7,397 bases of DNA from an uncultured Acidaminococcus sp. (GCA_900770265.1 CAAGJR010000067.1:1-7397); one strand, 5' to 3'. Positions 1 to 5,869 are shown, numbered from the stretch's first letter. Numbers and translations: made by a program. Notes: generated by a model from the sequence alone, not told the origin.

Positions 1-10
1 ACCTGCACCT

Positions 11-242
11 TATGGAATTAATGAAAAGTGACAGTAGTGACACTCTCACCCTGAAAGTCCTAAAGAAGATTTTTAAAAAGATTCTATAGAGAGGGTATGT
101 TGAGGAGTGTCACCACCGTCACTCCCTATGGGATTGATGGAAAGTGACAGTAGTGACACTCTCACCCTGAAAGTCCTAAAGGATATTTTTAAAAATATTT
201 GTATAGGAGGGTATGTTGGGGAGTGTCACCACCGTCACTCTG
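11..242. repeat. Two tandem 116-bp repeats with GTGAC motifs and inverted arms
   Basis: Unit 1 is 11-126 and unit 2 is 127-242, about 85% identical by eye. Each begins TATGG(G/A)ATT, carries a left arm GTGACAGTAGTGACACTC (28-45 and 144-161) with two GTGAC words 9 bases apart, an AT-rich centre, and a right arm GAGTGTCACCACCGTCAC (105-122 and 221-238). The right arm is the reverse complement of the left arm except at two positions. Unit 2 contains a perfect 16-bp AT palindrome at 183-198. The block directly precedes the early operon and holds no convincing gene. The layout of short repeated words plus an AT-rich core resembles phage iterons or origins, but regulator binding or RNA folding would fit equally well. 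The repeat is certain; its role is not. Confidence 0.85.
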
Positions 243-256
243 AAGGAGGAAAAGCG

Positions 257-577
257 ATGATCAACAAAAAGGAACGGACGATTGAACTGTACAAAAGGAT
301 TGGAGCCGAAATGCGGCTGTTCCGGACATTGGGTGGAAATCTTGCCATCCACATGTCCCAGGTCCTTTTGTCTACGGATACGGACAAGTTCATGCGAGTC
401 CTGCAAAAGATTGATGAAGTGCGGTCCCGGGCAGAAGACAACATGTTCCATGACCATCCGGAAGTCAGCAATGACTATCTGAATGTATTTTACGGGGACT
501 TAAAGCATGAACCCAGAACTCCGGTGGATGCTGAAGTGATGGCAAAAGCGAAGGAGGCAGCAGATGGCCTTTTTTAG
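257..577 (+). CDS. Hypothetical phage protein, 106 aa
   Basis: A small soluble protein with no recognised catalytic motif. I chose the ATG at 257 because it follows AAGGAGG (243-249) at a good distance. The frame stays open upstream to 107, but that part reads through the 116-bp repeat and is not believable as protein. The first ~70 residues look helical and charged, with IELYKRIGAEMRLFRTLGG near the N-terminus and a KFMRVLQKIDEVRSRAEDNMF helix, followed by a looser C-terminal part rich in D, E and P. It is the first gene of the early operon and overlaps the VRR-NUC gene by 14 bases, so the two are probably translationally coupled. From memory, similar short proteins sit just before VRR-NUC genes in other Bacillota phages. 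Function unknown. Confidence 0.8.
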   Translation: MINKKERTIELYKRIGAEMRLFRTLGGNLAIHMSQVLLSTDTDKFMRVLQKIDEVRSRAEDNMFHDHPEVSNDYLNVFYGDLKHEPRTPVDAEVMAKAKEAADGLF

Positions 578-866
578 AGAGAAACAAGTGGAACTGAAGC
601 TGGTGACGGAAACGAGGAAGAAAGGCGGACTGGCTGTGAAGTTCGTTTCCCCATCCTTTTCCGGCATGCCGGACCGGCTGGTCCTTCTCCCTGGTGGGAA
701 GCTGGCCTTTGTGGAAGTGAAGGCCCCGGGGAAGAAGCCACGGGTGCTGCAAGAGAAACGGCATGAAAAGCTTCGGGAGCTGGGGTTCCAGGTGTTCGTC
801 CTGGATTCTCTGGAAGACATCCCCAGGTTGCTGCAGCAAATCGCGGAAGGAGGTGATGCCCAATGA
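564..866 (+). CDS. VRR-NUC domain nuclease
   Basis: A single-domain nuclease of the VRR-NUC family, a PD-(D/E)XK-type fold known for Mg-dependent cleavage of branched DNA; stand-alone phage members act on Holliday junction-like structures. At 100 aa it has the usual length of these minimal versions. Visible motifs are an N-terminal helix with E7/E10, KKGGLAVKFVSP (19-30), the GMPDRLVLLPGG block (34-45) with D37, and the FVEVKAPG core (49-56) with E51 and K53. R60, Q63 and H67 follow, then a strand-helix tail with FVLDSLED (78-85). AAGGAGG at 551-557 places the ATG at 564. The gene overlaps the preceding gene by 14 bases and the helicase start by four bases (ATGA at 863-866). The pairing with a SNF2 helicase suggests processing of replication or recombination intermediates. 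Confidence 0.93.
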   Translation: MAFFREKQVELKLVTETRKKGGLAVKFVSPSFSGMPDRLVLLPGGKLAFVEVKAPGKKPRVLQEKRHEKLRELGFQVFVLDSLEDIPRLLQQIAEGGDAQ

Positions 867-2217
867 AGTTCATACCTCATGCATACCAGACCTATGCCAT
901 CGAGTACATCAAGACCCACCCGGTGACGGCTCTCCTGCTGGATATGGGCTTAGGTTCGGCAAGACGGTGACTACCTTGACGGCTATTCGGGATTTGATGT
1001 ATGACTCCTTTGAAGTCCACCGGGTTTTGATCGTTGGACCCCTCAGAGTAGCGAGAGATACATGGCCGGAAGAACTCCGGAAATGGGATCACCTGAAGGA
1101 TCTCACCTGCAGCGTGGTCGTGGGCACCGTGACGGAACGGCGGCAGGCCCTCCAGAAGCCTGCGGATCTATACATCGTGAACCGGGAGAACCTGGTGTGG
1201 CTCTGCAAGAACTGCCGGCTGGATTTTGACATGGTGGTCCTGGATGAACTTTCTTCTTTCAAGAACCAGCAGGCCCAGCGGTTCAAAGCCATGAAGGCCC
1301 TGCGGCCCAAGGTGAAGCGGATCGTGGGCCTTACGGGAACTCCCAGCGGCAACGGCCTTATGGACCTGTGGGCGGAGTTCCGGCTCCTGGACATGGGAGA
1401 GCGGCTGGGGAGATACATCAGCCAGTACCGGAACACCTACTTCCAGCCGGACAAGCGGAACGGGATGGTGGTGTTTTCCTACAAGCCCCTGCCGGGAGCG
1501 GAGGACGCCATCTACCGGAAGATTGCGGACATCACCGTATCCATGAAGGCCACAGACTATTTGCAGATGCCGGACCTGGTACGTGTGAAAACCGAGGTCA
1601 ATCTTTCGGACTCGGAGCGGAAGCGGTATAATGACTTCAAAAAGTCCCTGGTGCTGGAACTGCCGGATGGAGAGGTGACGGCAGCCAATGCGGCTTCCCT
1701 TACGCTAAAGCTGACACAGATGGCCAATGGAGCCATCTACACCGATGACGGAAAGACCATCCATCTCCACGATCGGAAGCTGGATGCCCTGGAAGACCTG
1801 GTGGAAAGTGCCAACGGACGGCCGGTCCTGGTGGCCTACTGGTTCCGGCACGACCGTGAACGGATCCAGGAGCGGATGGAAGCCAGGGAGCTGAAGGAGA
1901 GCAGGGACTTTGCCGACTGGAATGCCGGGAAGATCCCGGTGGCCCTGATCCATCCGGCTTCTGCTGGTCACGGCCTCAACCTGCAGCAGGGCGGGTCCAT
2001 CCTGATCTGGTTCGGGCTCACCTGGAGTTTGGAACTCTACCAGCAGACGGTGGCCCGGCTCTGGCGGCAGGGACAAACCAGCCGGACGGTGATCGTCCAG
2101 CACATTGTGACGAAAGGCACCATGGACGGACGGATCCTGAAGGCCCTGGAGAAGAAAGACAGTTCCCAGGCGGCTCTCATTGAAGCCGTCAAAGCGGATT
2201 TGGAGGGAAAAGCATGA
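863..2217 (+). pseudogene. SNF2-family helicase, frameshifted within Walker A
   Basis: A phage SNF2/SF2 DNA translocase. The ATG at 863 follows AGGAGG (848-853) and opens with the expected MKFIPHAYQTYAIEYI and LLLDMGLG (24-31), but this frame stops at TGA 968-970 after 35 residues. The rest continues in the -1 frame from KTVTTLTAI (AAG at 961). Removing 5 of the bases in GGTTCGGC (953-960) restores DMGLGKT exactly and gives a 449-aa protein, normal for this family. In that corrected numbering: Walker A K32-T33, Walker B-like VVLDELS (D126, E127), motif III LTGTP (155-159), and motif VI QQTVARLWRQGQ (392-403) with R397 and R400. As it stands the enzyme should be inactive unless the shift is an assembly error. 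The same frame can be read from further upstream, but with out-of-frame sequence and no P-loop. It ends ATGA, overlapping the next gene. Confidence 0.88.
953..960 (+). other. Probable 5-base insertion in the helicase P-loop codons
   Basis: The bases GGTTCGGC sit between GGC-TTA (Gly-Leu, 947-952) and AAG-ACG (Lys-Thr, 961-966), where the family has a single Gly codon. Deleting 5 bases leaves GGC and rejoins the two frames with no amino acid lost or gained. The exact bases inserted cannot be told, because GGTTC, GTTCG and TTCGG give the same result. Confidence 0.8.
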
Positions 2218-2666
2218 ACGCGAAAGAGTACTTGCAACAGGGATTCTACCTGGATAAGAAAATAGAGAGCAACCTGCGGGAAGTGGCTGAGCTCCGGCAT
2301 CTTTGCCTGGGCATCTCAGCAGCCGGGCTGGAAGAAAGCCACAACCCCAACCGGCCCACGGAAGCCCCCTTCGTCCGGACCATCGAGAAGATCTGGGAGC
2401 GGGAGCAGGAAATCAACCGGGAAGTGGACCGGCTGGTGGACCTGAAGTATGAGATTGGCCAGGTCATCGACCGGGTGGAAGACGAAGCCCAGCGGCTGGT
2501 CCTCCGGGACCGGTACATCCACTTCGATGCCTGGGAGGACATTGCCCGGAGCATGGGCAAAGGGATCCGGTGGATCTACGCCGTCCACAGTGATGGGGTG
2601 GCGGCCGTTGAAAAAATTTTGGAGGAGTGCATTGAATTGCAGGAAAATGCAGTGGATACACACTAG
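2214..2666 (+). CDS. DUF1492/ArpU-like phage transcriptional regulator (sigma-like HTH)
   Basis: A 150-aa protein of the DUF1492/ArpU-like class found near the early-late boundary of Bacillota phages. These proteins resemble sigma factor region 4 and are thought to control late genes. The N-terminal two thirds (about 12-100) is helical and highly charged, with likely coiled coil through the REVAELRHL and EREQEINREVDRLVDLKYEI stretches. The last third carries the family pattern: LVLRDRYI (95-102), then a helix-turn-helix with DAWEDIARSM (106-115) and GKGIRWIYAVHSDGVAAVEKIL (116-136). The start ATG overlaps the helicase stop as ATGA, so translation is coupled. It is the last gene before a terminator, which fits a product that accumulates late in early transcription. 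The DNA target is not shown by the sequence; action on late promoters in this window is inference. Confidence 0.85.
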   Translation: MNAKEYLQQGFYLDKKIESNLREVAELRHLCLGISAAGLEESHNPNRPTEAPFVRTIEKIWEREQEINREVDRLVDLKYEIGQVIDRVEDEAQRLVLRDRYIHFDAWEDIARSMGKGIRWIYAVHSDGVAAVEKILEECIELQENAVDTH

Positions 2667-2693
2667 AATTCAATAGACCCTTCGTGGTATGAT
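2664..2693 (+). promoter_or_regulatory. Possible extended -10 promoter after the early operon
   Basis: TGGTATGAT at 2685-2693 is a good extended -10 (TGn plus TATGAT). The -35 region at about 2664-2670 is poor, as expected for an extended -10 promoter or one needing an activator. A transcript starting near 2700 would run straight into the terminator at 2721-2759. That resembles a late-promoter leader with a terminator to be overcome. Confidence 0.35.
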
Positions 2694-2720
2694 AGACTCA
2701 CGAGAAAAGGAAATAAAGTG

Positions 2721-2759
2721 AAGCCTTGCAGGATGTAAGAATCCTACAAGGCTTTTTTT
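2721..2759 (+). terminator. Strong intrinsic terminator after the early operon
   Basis: A 14-bp stem, AAGCCTTGCAGGAT (2721-2734) with ATCCTACAAGGCTT (2741-2754), has one mismatch and a 6-base loop, and is followed by a T run to 2759. It ends the early operon. The stop codon of the opposite-strand gene (complement of 2758-2760) lies at the end of the T run, so the hairpin may also end that transcript, although the tail on that side is weaker. Confidence 0.88.
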
Positions 2760-3186
2760 ATGCAAGGGAGTGGACTTTTTCAGGAATCTTCCCCGTTTCT
2801 TGATATTCCCTAAAAGCATTATCAAGAAGCCGAAGGGCTATGAAATCAAACTCTTTTGTGTTGGCAGAATCTGAGTAAAATTTCCAGGCGAATCGAGAGT
2901 TATCTATTTCGATTAAACCTTTTTCCACTGCATTGCATACTATATCAATACAAGAAATATAGACGGGTTTAGTAACCAGCTTTTTCCTGCCAGATGGCAT
3001 CTTCTTTATCTTTTGATGGATTTCTGGACCGACAAAACATTTCTTTGGGATCAGGATAGAACCATCAAGTGTGTAATCATCGTTCGTGCATTCAGGGAGG
3101 TTCCAGTTGAAGGCACCATATGCGTAGAGCACATAGGTATTATCTTCATTTACTTTTTTTGCGATACCGCCGTAACCCAGACTCAT
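2758..3186 (-). CDS. AT-rich moron-like gene, hypothetical protein, 142 aa
   Basis: Read on the opposite strand from all other genes. The start (complement of 3184-3186) follows GGAAGGAG with an 8-base gap, and a promoter candidate lies just upstream. The protein begins MSLGYGGIAKKV and has aromatic, strand-like patches (YVLYAYGAFNWNL, 18-30), then DGSILIPKKCFVGPEIHQKI (41-60), a basic stretch MPSGRKKLVTKPVY (63-76), and a more helical C-terminus with DFIALRLLDNAFREYQETG (114-132). There is no signal peptide, membrane segment or recognised motif. Three sampled 60-base rows of the gene are 37-38% GC, against about 65% in a row of the helicase. Own promoter, own terminator, opposite strand and different base composition are the marks of a moron. 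Function unknown; anti-phage defence, superinfection exclusion or host modulation are possible but not shown. Confidence 0.8.
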   Translation of the reverse strand: MSLGYGGIAKKVNEDNTYVLYAYGAFNWNLPECTNDDYTLDGSILIPKKCFVGPEIHQKIKKMPSGRKKLVTKPVYISCIDIVCNAVEKGLIEIDNSRFAWKFYSDSANTKEFDFIALRLLDNAFREYQETGKIPEKVHSLA

Positions 3187-3220
3187 GAGGTGCGCTCCTT
3201 CCCATTGTCTTTCTTATTTT

Positions 3221-3249
3221 ATTGTAAGTTAAACCCTGTGAAAATACAA
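3221..3249 (-). promoter_or_regulatory. Promoter for the opposite-strand moron gene
   Basis: Read on the minus strand, TTGTAT (3249-3244) and TACAAT (3226-3221) are separated by exactly 17 bases. The -10 matches consensus at five of six positions and the -35 at three. Transcription would begin near 3214, about 28 bases ahead of the start codon, leaving room for the GGAAGGAG ribosome site. Confidence 0.5.
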
Positions 3250-3258
3250 TCGTGGGGT

Positions 3259-3290
3259 AGCCTTGCAGAGAAAATCTGCAGGGCTTTTTT
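3259..3290 (+). terminator. Second terminator, related to the one at 2721
   Basis: AGCCTTGCAGA (3259-3269) pairs with TCTGCAGGGCT (3275-3285) over 11 positions with one G-U wobble, around a GAAAA loop, followed by six T residues (3285-3290). It stands just upstream of the HNH gene and shares AGCCTTGCAG at the 5' side and GGCTTTTTT at the 3' side with the hairpin at 2721-2759. It could shield the HNH gene from read-through or be controlled by antitermination. Confidence 0.78.
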
Positions 3291-3314
3291 GTTGCCCGAA
3301 AGGAGATGGCAGCT

Positions 3315-3701
3315 GTGCCGAGAAAACCGAAACGACCCTGTTCCTTCCCAGGCTGCCCGAACCTGACGGACGGCCGGTACTGTGAGAAGCACCAGAAGAT
3401 CATCGCCAAGCGGTACGAAAAGTATGAGCGAAGTTCTGGTACGAAGAAACGGTACGGCAGGACCTGGAAGAAGATCCGGGATGCCTACGTGGCCAGCCAT
3501 CCTCTCTGTGAGCTGTGTCTGAAGAATGGCCGGTACGTGGTGGCGGAAGAAGTCCACCACAAGAAGCCCCTGGCGGAAGGCGGGACCCACGACTGGAACA
3601 ACCTGATTGCCCTGTGCAAAGCCTGTCACGCAAGGATTCATGCCCAAAGAGGAGATCGATGGCACCAAAAAGTCACAAGAAAAAGCGGACTATCAGAATG
3701 A
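3315..3701 (+). CDS. HNH endonuclease, packaging-associated
   Basis: A 128-aa HNH nuclease of the kind encoded next to terminases in cos-type phages, where such proteins assist terminase in cutting phage DNA. I chose GTG at 3315 because AGGAG (3301-3305) lies 9 bases upstream and the product then begins MPRKPKRPC, as usual for the family. An ATG at 3306 directly abuts the ribosome site and is less likely. A first metal-binding cluster is C9-x4-C14...C23-x2-H26. The middle is basic (KRYGRTWKKIR, 45-55). The nuclease core has C65-x2-C68, EEVHH (78-82), WNNL (94-97), and C101-x2-C104-H105 with H109. All expected catalytic and zinc residues are present, so it looks active. It precedes the small terminase gene, which supports a packaging role. 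Confidence 0.92.
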   Translation: MPRKPKRPCSFPGCPNLTDGRYCEKHQKIIAKRYEKYERSSGTKKRYGRTWKKIRDAYVASHPLCELCLKNGRYVVAEEVHHKKPLAEGGTHDWNNLIALCKACHARIHAQRGDRWHQKVTRKSGLSE

Positions 3702-3841
3702 TAAATCTGAAACAAAGTGATATACCCAGGGGGCGTATGAATCTCTGGAAGCCCGGAAAGCCAGAACGGGCGAGGGGTCACGCGCGCAAAAAACGCGTTT
3801 TCAAAAAGGGTATTGACCCGGCGAAAATGGGGGTGTGAAAA
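3702..3841. other. Structured gap between HNH and small terminase; candidate cos region
   Basis: About 150 bases without a convincing gene. It contains GGGTCA (3775-3780) and TGACCC (3814-3819) as an inverted pair centred near 3797, almost the same centre as a 12-bp palindrome AAAACGCGTTTT (3790-3801), with a run of alternating CG just before it. In phages with an HNH-terminase pair, cos often lies here. From memory, a similar CGCGCAAAAAACGCG segment recurs at this position in other Bacillota phages. The 12-bp palindrome alone could arise by chance in a window this long. A cos role is inference from position and symmetry. Confidence 0.35.
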
Positions 3842-3859
3842 ATAGCAAAAGACGGAACC

Positions 3860-4387
3860 ATGCGAGGGGGACTGCGGGTGGGCCAGGGCCGGAAACCCAG
3901 GGCACTGCTGGACAAACTGCCGGACAATCCGGGGAAGCGGCCTCTTAAGGTGATGGATCTGCCGGAAGGGGTGGACCTGTCCGGAGAGGATATGCCGGAA
4001 CCCAAAGCCTACATGAAGGAGAAGCAGCGGAACGGGGGAAAGCTGGAAGCAGAGGAAATCTACCGGGAAACCTGGCTGTGGCTCAAGGCCCGGCACTGCG
4101 AAAAACTGGTGAGCCCCCAGCTCATCAGCCAGTACGCCATGGCCGTGTCCCGGTGGATCCAGTGCGAACATGCCATTTCGGAATATGGCTTTCTGGCCAA
4201 GCACCCCACCACCAATGCGGCCATTGCTTCTCCATACGTGACCATGGGCCAGAACTACATGAAGCAGGTGAACCAGATCTGGTATCAGATCTACCAGGTG
4301 GTGAAGGAAAACTGCTCCGTGGAGTTTGCCGGCAACACGCCCCAAGATGACGTGATGGAACGGCTGCTGCGGTCGCGGAAGGTATAG
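3860..4387 (+). CDS. Terminase small subunit, P27 family
   Basis: The DNA-recognition subunit of the packaging motor. It binds the phage cos or pac site and hands the DNA to the large subunit. The 175 residues from ATG 3860 include the basic N-terminus RGGLRVGQGRKPRALLDKL (2-20), a linker with GEDMPEPKAYM (42-52), and the conserved helical core EEIYRETWLWLKAR (65-78), PQLISQYAMAVSRWIQCEHAISEYGF (86-111) and SPYVTMGQNYMKQVNQIWYQIYQ (124-146), then PQDDVMERLLRSRK at the end. Length and order are normal for the family. The start is doubtful: no good ribosome site precedes ATG 3860, while codons for AKDGT, the usual family opening, lie just before it, preceded by ATA at 3842 with GGGGGTG (3829-3835) at ribosome-site distance. 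Translation may begin at that ATA, adding six residues. Confidence 0.93.
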   Translation: MRGGLRVGQGRKPRALLDKLPDNPGKRPLKVMDLPEGVDLSGEDMPEPKAYMKEKQRNGGKLEAEEIYRETWLWLKARHCEKLVSPQLISQYAMAVSRWIQCEHAISEYGFLAKHPTTNAAIASPYVTMGQNYMKQVNQIWYQIYQVVKENCSVEFAGNTPQDDVMERLLRSRKV

Positions 4388-4388
4388 C

Positions 4389-4556
4389 ATGACAGCAAGA
4401 GAATTCATTTCCCGGCTGAGGGGATATCCCCTCACCAAACAACAGATCAAAACATTACGAGGACAAGCCCTTTGTGGGGACCTGAACGGTGCCCGCAGGG
4501 GGCTTGCTGCGATTATAAGGAGAAACATGGCATGGAGAAAACAATCAAAGAGATGA
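4389..4556 (+). CDS. Small basic ORF between terminase and methyltransferase, 55 aa
   Basis: ATG at 4389 stands two bases after the terminase stop, with GGAAGG (4377-4382) six bases upstream. The product is short and basic, beginning MTAREFISRLRGYPLTKQQ and continuing KTLRGQALCGDLNGARRGL, then an arginine-rich tail. It is probably two helices. From memory, short ORFs with a TLRGQ...GD..GA.(K/R)GL pattern occur at this place in related phages, which argues that it is a real gene. Its 3' end overlaps the methyltransferase start by 25 bases, suggesting coupling. An 18-bp perfect palindrome (4417-4434) lies within its coding sequence. Function unknown; the basic charge would suit nucleic acid binding. 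Confidence 0.65.
   Translation: MTAREFISRLRGYPLTKQQIKTLRGQALCGDLNGARRGLAAIIRRNMAWRKQSKR
4417..4434. repeat. Perfect 18-bp palindrome inside the small ORF
   Basis: TGAGGGGATATCCCCTCA reads the same on both strands. A perfect 18-bp palindrome is expected by chance about 0.03 times in a window of this size. It could be a dimeric protein binding site or, with a small loop, an RNA hairpin just downstream of the terminase gene. There is no T run, so it is not a terminator. Confidence 0.8.
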
Positions 4557-5782
4557 GGCTCCTCCCCGTCGATGAGCTGATTCCCTATGTAAATAACGCC
4601 CGGACCCATTCCCCGGAACAGATTAACAAGCTCCGGGCCAGCCTGCGGGAATTCGGGTTCATCAACCCGGTGATCATCGATAAGGACAAGAACATCATTG
4701 CCGGCCACGGTCGGGTGATGGCAGCCCGGGAAGAAGGGATCAAAGAAGTGCCCTGCGTCCTGGTGGACTATCTTACCGAAGCCCAGAAGAAAGCCTATAT
4801 CCTGGCCGACAACCGGATGGCCCTGGATGCCGGATGGGACGAAGAAATGCTGCGGGTGGAAATTGAATCCCTCCAGGGAGCGGACTTTGATGTGAGCCTC
4901 ACCGGCTTTAGCGATGACGAAATCGCCCATATCTTCGATGAAGAAACAGAAGCCAAAGAAGACGACTTCAACGTGGAAGAAGAACTGCAGAAGCCGGTGT
5001 TTTCCAAAGCCGGGGACCTCTGGCAGCTGGGCAAGCACCGGGTCCTGTGCGGGGATTCTACCAAGCCGGAAACTTATGCTCAGTTGATGGATGGAGTAAA
5101 GCCAAACCTGGTCCTGACGGATCCTCCGTACCTGGTCAACCTCCGGAGTACTTCCGGGAAGATCAGGAACGATGATCTGAACGACCAGGAAGGGTACGAG
5201 TTTCTGAAAAAGGCCTTCACATGCTTCCATGATGCCATGGCTGCCGATGCCTCCATCTATGTGTTCTACGCCACCATGAAGGCCCGGGTCTTTTACGATG
5301 CTTTCGAAGATGCGGGTTTTAAGGTCGGGGCAGGCCTTATCTGGAAGAAGCCCAAAGCTCCCTTTATGCGTACCGACTGGAAGTTCAACATGGAACCCAT
5401 CATCTTCGGGTGGCGGAAAGACGGAAAGCACAACTGGTACGGAGACCAGAAACAAAAAGCGGTCTTTGAGTTTGACGGGATCAAGAACAGTAAGGAGGAC
5501 GGCTTCGGCCATCCCTCCAGCAAGCCCGTGCCCATGCTGGCCTATCTGATCAAGCTGAGCAGCCAGATCAACGGGGTGGTGCTGGACGGGTTTCTGGGCT
5601 CTGCTTCCACCCTGATGGCCTGCGACCAGCTGGGCCGGATCTGTTATGGGGTGGAGCTGGAACCCAAGTTCGTGGACGTTGCCGTAAAAAGATACCTGGC
5701 ATCCCATGAGAACGAGACCGTAACTGTCCTCCGAGATGGGAAAGAGTACACCTACCAGGAAGTGGCGGGTGCGGAAAAATAG
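4532..5782 (+). CDS. ParB-like N-terminal domain fused to a DNA N6-adenine methyltransferase
   Basis: A two-domain protein of 416 aa that is common in Bacillota phages. Residues 1-90 form a ParB/Srx-type domain: LLPVDELIPYVNNARTHS (10-27), INKLRASLREFGFINPVIID (31-50), then the NIIAGHGRVMAAREEG box (54-69). The C-terminal half is a beta-class amino-methyltransferase, in which the catalytic motif precedes the SAM motif: LTDPPY (195-200), HPSSKPV (327-333), then the SAM loop DGFLGSAS (352-359) with GVELEPKF (373-380). DPPY favours N6-adenine as the product. AAGGAG (4517-4522) and a 9-base gap select the ATG at 4532; a longer upstream reading has no ribosome site. Likely role: modifying phage DNA against host restriction. 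The target site cannot be read from the sequence. No restriction partner is present, so it acts as a solitary methylase. Confidence 0.94.
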   Translation: MEKTIKEMRLLPVDELIPYVNNARTHSPEQINKLRASLREFGFINPVIIDKDKNIIAGHGRVMAAREEGIKEVPCVLVDYLTEAQKKAYILADNRMALDAGWDEEMLRVEIESLQGADFDVSLTGFSDDEIAHIFDEETEAKEDDFNVEEELQKPVFSKAGDLWQLGKHRVLCGDSTKPETYAQLMDGVKPNLVLTDPPYLVNLRSTSGKIRNDDLNDQEGYEFLKKAFTCFHDAMAADASIYVFYATMKARVFYDAFEDAGFKVGAGLIWKKPKAPFMRTDWKFNMEPIIFGWRKDGKHNWYGDQKQKAVFEFDGIKNSKEDGFGHPSSKPVPMLAYLIKLSSQINGVVLDGFLGSASTLMACDQLGRICYGVELEPKFVDVAVKRYLASHENETVTVLRDGKEYTYQEVAGAEK

Positions 5783-5805
5783 GTACAAAAAGGGCTACAT
5801 TTTTC

Positions 5806-5834
5806 TTGCTATTATTCGCCTTTAGAGTGATTAA
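5806..5834 (+). promoter_or_regulatory. Promoter-like element A, shared with 6953
   Basis: TTGCTATT (5806-5813), seven bases, then TTTAGAGTGAT (5821-5831) and an AT-rich GATTAATAA. The -35-like TTGCTA and the -10-like GATTAA or ATTAAT are 17-18 bases apart. The same words at the same spacing recur at 6953. It lies 24 bases after the methyltransferase stop and ahead of the 'virulence' gene, so it probably starts a new transcript. Confidence 0.5.
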
Positions 5835-5869
5835 TAACAGTACCAAAATACCCTAAGGAGGTACCGATT

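Noticed and set aside
11..242. CRISPR array
   Set aside because: Only two units of 116 bp that diverge along their length, with no short repeat-unique spacer pattern and no cas genes.
107..256. Upstream extension of the first gene
   Set aside because: It reads through the 116-bp repeat and has no ribosome site; the AAGGAGG before 257 marks the true start.
213..260. 15-codon mini-ORF ending ATGA over the start of the first gene
   Set aside because: The purine-rich stretch before its ATG is only one or two bases away, too close for a ribosome site, and the same words are part of the repeat. A leader peptide is possible but unsupported.
763..960. Upstream in-frame extension of the helicase reading frame
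   Set aside because: It overlaps the VRR-NUC gene out of frame, gives an implausible Cys/Ser-rich sequence and lacks the P-loop. The family N-terminus is encoded from 863 in another frame.
3790..3801. 12-bp palindrome AAAACGCGTTTT as a standalone signal
   Set aside because: About two perfect 12-bp palindromes are expected by chance in a window this long. It is kept only as part of the cos argument, not as independent evidence.
3515..3838. 107-codon plus-strand frame overlapping HNH and the following gap
   Set aside because: It overlaps the HNH core in another frame and has no ribosome site. The conserved part of this gap is better explained as DNA-level signal.
4472..4531. Longer N-terminus for the methyltransferase
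   Set aside because: No ribosome site, and the added residues do not look like the family; AAGGAG at 4517-4522 supports the ATG at 4532.
3638..5788. 716-codon open frame on the minus strand
   Set aside because: It lies opposite well-supported terminase and methyltransferase genes, has no ribosome site, and its product is low in recognisable motifs. It is a by-product of GC-rich codon use on the coding strand.
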